Shown here piece after piece: positions 1 through 7,202 of a stretch of DNA of 9,641 nucleotides. The notes beneath the pieces are model-generated. The model saw only the letters and a program-made list of their open reading frames with translations, did not search any database and had not been told where the DNA came from. Position numbers and translations under genes: made by a program. This DNA is from Bacteroidales bacterium UBA4417 (lineage in GTDB: Bacteria; Bacteroidota; Bacteroidia; Bacteroidales; UBA4417): assembly GCA_002389705.1 (NCBI GenBank), contig DGQJ01000100.1, forward strand, positions 1 to 9,641, in the 5' to 3' direction. Position 1 is the stretch's first letter. Each line of letters begins with the position of its first letter.

Positions 1-1
1 T

Positions 2-2266
2 CAATCACTCTCGAAAAAGATTGACCTGCTCGATGGCAAGGAATTTGCAACCATTGCTAATGAAATTCCCGGTGATCCTAACTATAATAATGTAGATGCT
101 GTGCCGAATACCGACTGGCAGGACCTGATTTTTCAGACAGCGCCGATAAACAATCACCAGATTTCGGCCTGGGGCGCTACTAAAAAGACATCCTATTATA
201 TCGGCATCGGATATTTTAACCAGAAAGGTATTATTGACAAATCGGGTTACGAACGTGTAACGCTAAAACTGAATAATACCTATTTACTGACTGATCATCT
301 GAAACTCGGCAATAATATTACCATAGCACCTTACAAACAGCAAAATGAGCCGGGCGTAGTTTTTCAGGCATACAGGGCATGGCCTACACTTGAGCCATAC
401 AGGGCCGATGGATCATTTGCCGGTGTTCAGGGTGTAGGTAACCCGCTTGCCAGCATTGAATACAACAATAGTTTTAATAAAGGTATCCGGGCCGTAGGCA
501 ATATGTTTCTGGAAGCAACATTTCTGAAGAATTTTGTTGCAAAAACCAGTTTTGGTATTGATGCCGGTTATAACAAGGCAGAGTCGTTCTCTCCCGCTTA
601 CACTGTGTTATATTACGATGGAACCGAATCAATGCAGAAGCATTCGAATAGTAGTCTTTACAAAGAATCGAGAGAAAATATAACCTGGCTTTGGGAAAAT
701 ACATTGAACTATTCCAAAACTTTTGAAAAGCATGCCGTTAATGCTGTTGCAGGGTATACAATGCAGAATTCCAGTTCTGAGTTTCTTAAAAATGCCAGTG
801 AGAATATTTTAAGGGACGGATCCGACTTCTGGTACCTTGAATACACAAACCTTATTAATCCAGATAATAATGGGCCAATGAATGGTGTTGATGCCGGGCT
901 TTATTATTCCATGATTTCCTACCTGGCCAGGGCCAATTATACCTACGACGATAAATATATTCTCACCGCAACTTTCAGGCGCGATGGTTCGTCAAAATTT
1001 TCGTCTGAAAACAGGTGGAGTATGTTTCCATCACTGGCTGCCGGCTGGAATATCAGCAACGAATCGTTCATGAAAAACCTGACCCAGATTACCAAGTTGA
1101 AACTTCGCGCAAGCTGGGGTAAAATAGGTAACGAAAAAATAGATTATTCGAACCGATTTTCACTAACCCAGAATAATGTTACTGTATTTGGAATTGGTGA
1201 TATTATATACCCGGGCGTTACCTATGCCAAAAGCGGTAATCCCGACCTGAAATGGGAAGTGACAAGCCAAACCGATATCGGACTGGAGATAGGCGCATTT
1301 AAGGACAAACTTACCGCTGAATTTGACTACTACCACCGTACTACCAACGATATTTTGGTTGAGTTGTCAACACCCGGTTATATGGGCAACGGGCAAGGGC
1401 AAAAGATCCGTTACAACGCCGGAGAGGTGATGAACAGCGGGTTTGAAGCAAATATTAGCTGGAGGGATAAAATTGGTGAAGTGGGCTACAATATTGGATT
1501 TCTGGCATCGACCATACATAACGAAGTACTCAGTGTTGGTGGCAGCAGCGGTATAGATTCACTGCTCTATGGCGGCGATATAAAAGGCTTTTTGACCCAA
1601 AGCCGCGAAGGATTACCGATTGGTGCTTTTTACGGGTATAAAACCGACGGAATTTTCCAGAACCAGGCTGAGCTGAATGCCTATCCGCATACCAGTGATG
1701 CCGGAATCGGTGATCTGCGTCGTGTGGATGTAAACGGTGATAAAATAATTAACGATCTGGATCGTACCTACATCGGTTCGCCCATACCAAAGTTTATCCT
1801 CGGGTTTAATGCCGAAGTCATATACAAACACTTTGATTTTTCATTCAGCTTGCAGGCGCAAACCGGTAATAAGATTTACAATGCCAAAGAGTTTATAAGG
1901 CCTGATGCTTATAATTTCGAGCAACATGTAATGGATCGCTGGACCGGCGAAGGAAGCAGTAATTCCGAGCCACGTGCAAGTTTTGGCGGATACAATTATA
2001 TTCCTTCTGATAAATTTATCCAGGATGGCTCTTTCATGCGTTTGCGAAGCCTGGTATTGGGTTATACCCTTCCTGAGGCTTTAAGCACGAAACTTCACAT
2101 GCAGCAATTCAGGGTATATGTGAAAGGGAACAACATTTACACACTCACAAAATACACTGGTTATACGCCCGAAATCGGGAGCGGTGATGTGTTGTCGAAT
2201 GGCATAGATACAGGTATATATCCTGTAAGTTCCGTATATTCCTTTGGTGTAAACTTAACATTTTAG
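2..2266 (+). CDS. SusC/RagA-like TonB-linked outer membrane transporter (5' partial)
   Basis: This is the outer-membrane beta-barrel that imports oligosaccharides using TonB energy, in complex with the SusD-like lid encoded next. The reading frame is open from base 2, so the gene enters from outside the window. The 754 codons present cover the end of the plug and the barrel. The family is usually about 1000 residues, so the signal peptide, carboxypeptidase-regulatory-like domain, TonB box and most of the plug are missing. Family signs are the early barrel strands with YYIGIGYFNQKGII, the LRASWGKIGNEKI stretch, the DLRRVDVNGDKIINDLDRTY segment followed by IGSPIPKF, and the C-terminal SFGVNLTF ending in Phe, as outer-membrane barrels do. 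A GTG at 101 lies inside the gene and is not its start. The family is certain; the substrate is inferred only from the GH144-type neighbours. Confidence 0.97.
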   Translation, partial: QSLSKKIDLLDGKEFATIANEIPGDPNYNNVDAVPNTDWQDLIFQTAPINNHQISAWGATKKTSYYIGIGYFNQKGIIDKSGYERVTLKLNNTYLLTDHLKLGNNITIAPYKQQNEPGVVFQAYRAWPTLEPYRADGSFAGVQGVGNPLASIEYNNSFNKGIRAVGNMFLEATFLKNFVAKTSFGIDAGYNKAESFSPAYTVLYYDGTESMQKHSNSSLYKESRENITWLWENTLNYSKTFEKHAVNAVAGYTMQNSSSEFLKNASENILRDGSDFWYLEYTNLINPDNNGPMNGVDAGLYYSMISYLARANYTYDDKYILTATFRRDGSSKFSSENRWSMFPSLAAGWNISNESFMKNLTQITKLKLRASWGKIGNEKIDYSNRFSLTQNNVTVFGIGDIIYPGVTYAKSGNPDLKWEVTSQTDIGLEIGAFKDKLTAEFDYYHRTTNDILVELSTPGYMGNGQGQKIRYNAGEVMNSGFEANISWRDKIGEVGYNIGFLASTIHNEVLSVGGSSGIDSLLYGGDIKGFLTQSREGLPIGAFYGYKTDGIFQNQAELNAYPHTSDAGIGDLRRVDVNGDKIINDLDRTYIGSPIPKFILGFNAEVIYKHFDFSFSLQAQTGNKIYNAKEFIRPDAYNFEQHVMDRWTGEGSSNSEPRASFGGYNYIPSDKFIQDGSFMRLRSLVLGYTLPEALSTKLHMQQFRVYVKGNNIYTLTKYTGYTPEIGSGDVLSNGIDTGIYPVSSVYSFGVNLTF

Positions 2267-2271
2267 CAGCC

Positions 2272-3756
2272 ATGAAAAACATACATAAATTATATTTGTC
2301 ATCATTTGTAATGCTTGTGTTTGTGCTCGCAGGGTGTGAATCATTTCTGGATAAAGAGCCCCAGGGTGCACTAACCCAAACCACATTCCCCACTTCGGCA
2401 TCCGATGCTTTGCTTGCAGTAAACGCCACTTACGGAACCATGCTTGATGTAAGTTTCCATTCAGGCACATTTCCTATTCTCGATATCATGTCCGACGATG
2501 CCCGCAAGGGAAGCAATCCAACCGACCAGTCGGCCGAAATTGGCCCTTACGATAATTTTACTTTTACCAAAACAGGTAACGAACTAAAGTCGTGGTGGGC
2601 AACACTTTACATGGGCATTAAAAGAGCCAATGTGGTGATTGAAAAAATTCCTGCCATAGATATGGATGCCACTTTGCGCAACCGGTATATTGCTGAAGCC
2701 AAATTTTTGCGGGCACTTTTCTATTTCGACCTGGTACGTGCATGGGGTGATGTGCCGTTGATACTTACTACTAATCCGGGCAATAACCTGGTAAGGACAC
2801 CCAAAGCCGATATTTACAAACAGATAAAAGAAGACCTGCTGTCAGCTATAAGCGGGTTGGACGAAAGAAATGTACAGCCGACTGCCGAGCTCGGGAGAGC
2901 TACCAAAGGTTCGGCAAAGGCTTTGTTGGCAAAGGTTTATCTGTTTGACGGCGATTTTGTTAATGCCGAAAAATATGCACTGGAAGTAATCAATTCAAAA
3001 CTATATGGATTGGAACCCCTGTTTATAAATGCCAGCAGTGTAGATGGCGAGCATGGTATTGAGTCCGTTTTCGAAATTGGAGCCATAGGCCTGGAAGCTG
3101 CCGGTGGCGATCAATTTGCAAATGTGCAGGGTGTGCGTGGAACACCAAACCGAGGCTGGGGATTTAACCGGCCAACGCCAAATCTCAGGGAGTCATTCGA
3201 GGAAGGTGATCCAAGGCTGAAAGGCACCATTATTGACCTGGGTGATATAATTGACGGAATTGTTATTGCCGGCGACGGTATTACGCCGGATGTTACCCGC
3301 GACAATGCCGGCAATATCCTGGAAACAGAATGTTATAACCGAAAAGTATGGACCCCGGGCAACAATGTTGCCACGCAGTTTGGCCATAACAGGAGGATAA
3401 TCAGGTATGCCGATGTGCTGCTGATTGCGGCTGAGGCATTGAATGAAAACAATAAACCAGCCGATGCGTTAGTATACCTCAATAAAGTAAGGGAACGTGC
3501 ACGCCAGGGCAACAATGCTATTTTGCCCGATATTACAACCACTGAAAAAAATGCATTACGTAATTCAATACTCAATGAGAGACGCCACGAACTTGCAATG
3601 GAAGGTCACAGGTTCTGGGACCTGGTGCGCACCAATAAAGCAGCCGAAGTTTTAGGCCCCCTGGGTTTTATAACTGGCAAAAACGAACTCCTTCCAATAC
3701 CTCAAAGTGAAATTGATATTTCACAAGGTTCATTAACGCAAAATCCAAATTGGTAA
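2272..3756 (+). CDS. SusD/RagB-like glycan-binding outer membrane lipoprotein
   Basis: This is the surface lipoprotein that caps the SusC barrel and helps capture glycan. It is 494 residues, normal for the family. The N-terminus has a lipoprotein signal with lipobox LAGC (Cys22), followed by ESFLDKEPQG, a typical mature SusD start. The alpha-helical SusD-like N-terminal region includes RYIAEAKFLRALFYFDLVRA (from residue 138) and then WGDVPLI. The C-terminal SusD/RagB region has RRIIRYADVLLIAAEALNE (residues 374-392), LNERRHELAMEGHRFWDLVR (434-453), LLPIPQSEIDIS and the terminal QNPNW. The ATG lies 5 bp after the transporter stop, so the two are surely co-transcribed. No Shine-Dalgarno is visible, as is usual in this phylum. 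The ligand cannot be read from the sequence; the neighbours suggest a beta-1,2-glucan. Confidence 0.97.
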   Translation: MKNIHKLYLSSFVMLVFVLAGCESFLDKEPQGALTQTTFPTSASDALLAVNATYGTMLDVSFHSGTFPILDIMSDDARKGSNPTDQSAEIGPYDNFTFTKTGNELKSWWATLYMGIKRANVVIEKIPAIDMDATLRNRYIAEAKFLRALFYFDLVRAWGDVPLILTTNPGNNLVRTPKADIYKQIKEDLLSAISGLDERNVQPTAELGRATKGSAKALLAKVYLFDGDFVNAEKYALEVINSKLYGLEPLFINASSVDGEHGIESVFEIGAIGLEAAGGDQFANVQGVRGTPNRGWGFNRPTPNLRESFEEGDPRLKGTIIDLGDIIDGIVIAGDGITPDVTRDNAGNILETECYNRKVWTPGNNVATQFGHNRRIIRYADVLLIAAEALNENNKPADALVYLNKVRERARQGNNAILPDITTTEKNALRNSILNERRHELAMEGHRFWDLVRTNKAAEVLGPLGFITGKNELLPIPQSEIDISQGSLTQNPNW

Positions 3757-3798
3757 ATTACAGTTTAATTAAATTTTCACCCCTAAATCAACCAAATT

Positions 3799-5064
3799 AT
3801 GAAAAACAAATTAATGTATGTGAGCACAATTCTCCTGGCCGGTGTGTTACTGCTGGGAAACAACGGATGTAAAAAAGACGACCCAACAGCACTTTCGCTT
3901 GTCGCACTCAAAGCCGGAAGTGTTGATCTGAACGGAGCTACAGCAGCTACCACTGTTCCAACCAATCCTACCATTGTAGCCGAATTTACCACCGATGTTG
4001 ATCCGGCAACTGCTACCAGCGCCAATATTACAATGATCAGAGACTACGATAATGCAAATGTTGCAATAACAATTACAACTGCTGGCAACAAGATTACGAT
4101 TGTACCTACCGAAACATTGGCCAGTGGCGCATTATTCAAACTCAATTTCAGCGCAGGGCTTAAATCGACCGAAGGTCAGTTCCTTACAGCTACCAGCAGG
4201 AATTTTACCACCATTGGAACCTTTGCTCCTTCGGGAATGGCCGCATACTGGAATTTTGAAGACAACGCTGTTGACCAGGTAAGCAATACCGATGCAAGTG
4301 CAAAAATTGATATCACTTACTCTGCATCGCGCAATGCTGCAGCCGGTAAAGCAGCCACTTTTAACGGAACAACCAGTATTATCGAAATCCCGAATGGCAG
4401 TGCATTAATCAATGGAGCAAACTTTACCATCAGTTTTTGGGTTAAAGCAGCCTCGGCCGGACAGGTAGATGCAGGTGGCAATCCAAAAGGCCACTTTGTA
4501 CTTGGATTAGGCGCTTATTATGGAATTCAGTTCGAAATGTTTGGTTCATATACCGGTGCAAAATTTGCCATCCGCTACGAACTTGCTGATGGAACAACCG
4601 CTTCGGAAGATATGTGGTTCCCAAGCCTGGCAACCGATAAAAACAATGGCGGATGGCAGGGATGTGATTATGCCAAATCACTTACTGACGCTGAAATGGT
4701 CGCCATGCTGAAGGACAAATGGCTCAATATTGTTTACACTTACAACGGCACTGAAAAACAAGGCACACTGTATTACAATGGCGTAAAGATGAAGAGCTTC
4801 GACTTTGATCTTTGGCCGGCAGGCGACGCTAAACTTGGCGTTAAAGGATTAAAATACGGTGGCGTAACACCTGATGTTGCGAATGAACTTGCATTAGGTT
4901 TTATTCAATCCAGGGCTGGTACAATGTGGGATACAGAACCATGGGGAGGATATGATATTCCTACCGCCAACCACTTCCGCGGACAATTAGACGATCTGCG
5001 TTTCTATCACAAAGCATTAACTGCTGCTGAAATTGATCTGATGTACAAATCTGAAAAACCTTAA
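3799..5064 (+). CDS. Ig-like (Big_5) + LamG/concanavalin A-like lipoprotein, probable surface glycan-binding protein
   Basis: This is a 421-residue lipoprotein with no recognised catalytic domain. The signal sequence ends at GNNGC (Cys24) and is followed at once by KKDD, which resembles the Bacteroidota lipoprotein export signal for surface display. Residues about 33-142 look like a bacterial Ig-like (Big_5/SbsA-type) domain: an AEFTTDVDPATA strand and a GALFKLNFSAGLKSTEGQFL-type end. Residues about 148-421 form a LamG/concanavalin A-like sandwich: AAYWNFEDNAVDQ opening, FTISFWVKA near 208-216, and the closing LDDLRFYHKALTAAEIDLMY (from 397), the usual last strand and helix of LamG folds. It lies 42 bp after the SusD-like gene, in the position often taken by SusE/SusF-type proteins. 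I infer glycan capture at the cell surface. A LamG-fold enzyme is possible, but I see no catalytic signature. Confidence 0.88.
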   Translation: MKNKLMYVSTILLAGVLLLGNNGCKKDDPTALSLVALKAGSVDLNGATAATTVPTNPTIVAEFTTDVDPATATSANITMIRDYDNANVAITITTAGNKITIVPTETLASGALFKLNFSAGLKSTEGQFLTATSRNFTTIGTFAPSGMAAYWNFEDNAVDQVSNTDASAKIDITYSASRNAAAGKAATFNGTTSIIEIPNGSALINGANFTISFWVKAASAGQVDAGGNPKGHFVLGLGAYYGIQFEMFGSYTGAKFAIRYELADGTTASEDMWFPSLATDKNNGGWQGCDYAKSLTDAEMVAMLKDKWLNIVYTYNGTEKQGTLYYNGVKMKSFDFDLWPAGDAKLGVKGLKYGGVTPDVANELALGFIQSRAGTMWDTEPWGGYDIPTANHFRGQLDDLRFYHKALTAAEIDLMYKSEKP

Positions 5065-5084
5065 TGACGGTTAGTTGGTAGTAC

Positions 5085-5124
5085 AAGGGAGGGCATTGGG
5101 ATTTCCTGATCCCTCCTTTTTTTT
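5085..5124 (+). terminator. Rho-independent terminator between the binding-protein gene and the first glycoamylase gene
   Basis: An inverted repeat pairs AAGGGAGGG (5085-5093) with CCCTCCTTT (5111-5119), nine pairs including one G-U, across a 17-nt loop. An uninterrupted run of eight T follows (5117-5124). A competing inner stem, GGGAT/ATCCC (from 5098), uses the same C tract. It starts 20 bp after the stop of the binding-protein gene and ends 21 bp before the next start codon. It would end or attenuate the susC/susD transcript, so expression of the downstream enzymes needs readthrough or its own promoter. Confidence 0.82.
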
Positions 5125-5145
5125 AAACCTTAATAAAAAGACGTT

Positions 5146-7119
5146 ATGAAGACCAGGATTATTTTTTTCGCAATAGTTGCTGTAATGGTTTCTGTAACCA
5201 TTGCATGCAAAAAAGATAATCCTGTTGCAACAGGTACCCTGCAAATTACCGCCTGTACTGCCGGGGATGTTACGCTTAAATACCCCGACATTTCGACCGG
5301 GATAGCGAATGATGCCGATATATCGATAACATTCTCATCATCCGTTGATACCAACACAGCCAAAAGCTGTATCACTTTAAAACGCCCTGACAATACCGTT
5401 GTTCCGGCAACAATATCATTTAAAAACAACATGACTACCGTGATAGTTAATCCGGTGGATGTACTTGAAAATCTTTCAAATTATAAACTATCGATATCAT
5501 CAGCTCTTAGAGGCGCCAAAGGAGAAATGTTTGCCGGTATAGAATATACTTTTACCACTACCAATGGTGCGTTTATTATTAAAACTATCACCATCAACAA
5601 CCAGAATTTTATGCCTCCTGCCAAAGGCAAAAATATAAAATTGAACGATTTAAATATTGTTATTGAATTTTCATCGGCACCTGATCCTAATAATATCAAA
5701 TCATACTTTCTGCTATCGGGTAATCCCGTATTTGATGTAACCATTGCTGGCGAAGGCACTACCGTGCAGCTACATAATCCTGGTGTTTTATCAGGATATA
5801 CAAATTATTATTTTTCAATATCATCCGAATTGAAAGCTAAAAACGGCTATACTTTTGACGGATTCGTAAATACATTTTATACGGCACTGGATTCGACCCT
5901 GAAATTCCCCGAAATCAGTGACGATGAGTTGCTGACGCTGGTTCAACGGCAGACATTCAAATATTTCTACGATTTTTCACATCCTGCAAGCGGCATGGCC
6001 CGCGAGCGCAATTCGTCGGGGAATACGGTTACCACAGGTGGTTCAGGCTTTGGAGTAATGGCTCTGATAGTAGGCATGGAGCGGGGATTCATCACCCGCA
6101 GCCAGGGACTGGCACATGTAACAAAAATAGTTTCCTTCCTCGAAAAAGCGGATCGTTTTCATGGCGCGTGGCCACACTGGATTGACGGCAATACCGGTAA
6201 AGTCATTCCCTTCAGCACCAAGGATAATGGCGGCGACCTCGTTGAAACTGCTTTTATGGCCCAGGGGCTGATTGCCATGCGGCAATATTTGAAACCCTCA
6301 GTTCCAGAAGAAAAAAGCCTTATCGACCGTATCAATGAGCTGTTTAACGGCATTGAATGGGACTGGTACACACGTGGCGGACAAAATGTACTGTACTGGC
6401 ATTGGTCACCAAACTATGGCTGGGATATGAATTTTAAACTGGAGGGATATAACGAAACTCTGATTACGTATGTAATGGCTGCCTCTTCGGCCACGCATAC
6501 TATACCTGCCACTGCTTACCACCAGGGATATGCCCGCAGTGGCGCGATAAAGAACGGAAAAACTTTTTACGGGTATGTATTGCCCCTGGGTTACGATTAT
6601 GGCGGACCTTTATTTTTTGCGCATTATTCCTTCCTCGGTCTTGATCCGCGGAAGCTTTCGGACACTTACGCAAACTACTGGACACAAAACGTAAACCACT
6701 CACTCATCAACTGGAAGCATTGTGCAACCAATCCCAGCAAATACATAAATTACAACGCATCGTGCTGGGGACTAACTGCAAGTGACATACCTACCGGCTA
6801 TGGCGTAAATGAACCTACCAACGACAGGGGAACCATTACACCAACTGCCGCGGTTTCTTCACTGCCCTATACCCCTGATCAGTCGATGCAGGCCATACGA
6901 TATTTCTATTATATAGTAGGCAACAAATTGTGGGGGCAATATGGTTTTTATGATGCTTTTGATGCAACAAAAAACTGGTGGGCAAGTTCCTACCTGGCCA
7001 TCGACCAGGGTCCTGAAATAGTGATGATCGAAAATTACCGCACCGGCCTGGTATGGAACCTTTTTATGAGTGCCCCCGAAGTACAGGCAGGGCTTACGAA
7101 ATTGGGCTTTACCTATTAG
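5146..7119 (+). CDS. GH144-type endo-beta-1,2-glucanase (glycoamylase family) lipoprotein with two N-terminal Ig-like domains
   Basis: This is a 657-residue lipoprotein predicted to cleave glucan, most likely beta-1,2-glucan, on the cell surface. The lipobox is TIAC (Cys21), followed by KKDN, a surface-export-like tag. Two Ig-like Big_5 domains follow (about 30-140 and 145-247), both with the Y-x-L/F-S-I-S-S-x-L strand pattern. The catalytic (alpha/alpha)6-type domain runs from about 255 to the end: DDELLTLVQRQTFKYFYDF, SGFGVMALIVGMERGFITR, KDNGGDLVETAF with D360, D364 and E367, EGYNETL with E437, CWGLTASDIPTGYG, and the closing AIDQGPEIVMIENYRTGLVW. The D/D/E spacing and the later Glu match the acidic residues I recall as important in the characterised Chitinophaga GH144 enzyme. 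The Ig-like additions make it longer than the bare catalytic domain. Family assignment is firm; exact substrate is inferred. Confidence 0.92.
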   Translation: MKTRIIFFAIVAVMVSVTIACKKDNPVATGTLQITACTAGDVTLKYPDISTGIANDADISITFSSSVDTNTAKSCITLKRPDNTVVPATISFKNNMTTVIVNPVDVLENLSNYKLSISSALRGAKGEMFAGIEYTFTTTNGAFIIKTITINNQNFMPPAKGKNIKLNDLNIVIEFSSAPDPNNIKSYFLLSGNPVFDVTIAGEGTTVQLHNPGVLSGYTNYYFSISSELKAKNGYTFDGFVNTFYTALDSTLKFPEISDDELLTLVQRQTFKYFYDFSHPASGMARERNSSGNTVTTGGSGFGVMALIVGMERGFITRSQGLAHVTKIVSFLEKADRFHGAWPHWIDGNTGKVIPFSTKDNGGDLVETAFMAQGLIAMRQYLKPSVPEEKSLIDRINELFNGIEWDWYTRGGQNVLYWHWSPNYGWDMNFKLEGYNETLITYVMAASSATHTIPATAYHQGYARSGAIKNGKTFYGYVLPLGYDYGGPLFFAHYSFLGLDPRKLSDTYANYWTQNVNHSLINWKHCATNPSKYINYNASCWGLTASDIPTGYGVNEPTNDRGTITPTAAVSSLPYTPDQSMQAIRYFYYIVGNKLWGQYGFYDAFDATKNWWASSYLAIDQGPEIVMIENYRTGLVWNLFMSAPEVQAGLTKLGFTY

Positions 7120-7202
7120 TTAACTCAACAAATACATGCATTTAGCTGGAAGGATCATCTAAACCTTTAATTGATAACATTTAATCAGAAGGGCGAAAAA
7201 AA

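Noticed and set aside
101..103. GTG as the start of the SusC-like gene
   Set aside because: The same frame is open to base 2 with plausible plug-domain sequence (DLLDGKEFATIANEIPGDPN), and the protein would lack its signal peptide and plug. The gene is cut by the window edge.
2145..2470. Overlapping minus-strand open frames across the SusC/SusD junction
   Set aside because: They are antisense to two strongly conserved genes, overlap each other and show no protein-like motifs.
3764..3773. Perfect palindrome TTTAATTAAA after the SusD-like gene
   Set aside because: It is pure A/T in an A/T-rich 42-bp gap, too weak as a terminator stem, and easily arises by chance.
4442..4711. Short open frames on both strands inside the LamG lipoprotein gene
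   Set aside because: They are shadows of the real frame, which is continuous from signal peptide to the last LamG strand.
7130..7143. Near-palindrome AAATACATGCATTT between the two glycoamylase-family genes
   Set aside because: One pair mismatches, there is no loop or T run, and no second copy occurs in the locus, so an operator cannot be supported.
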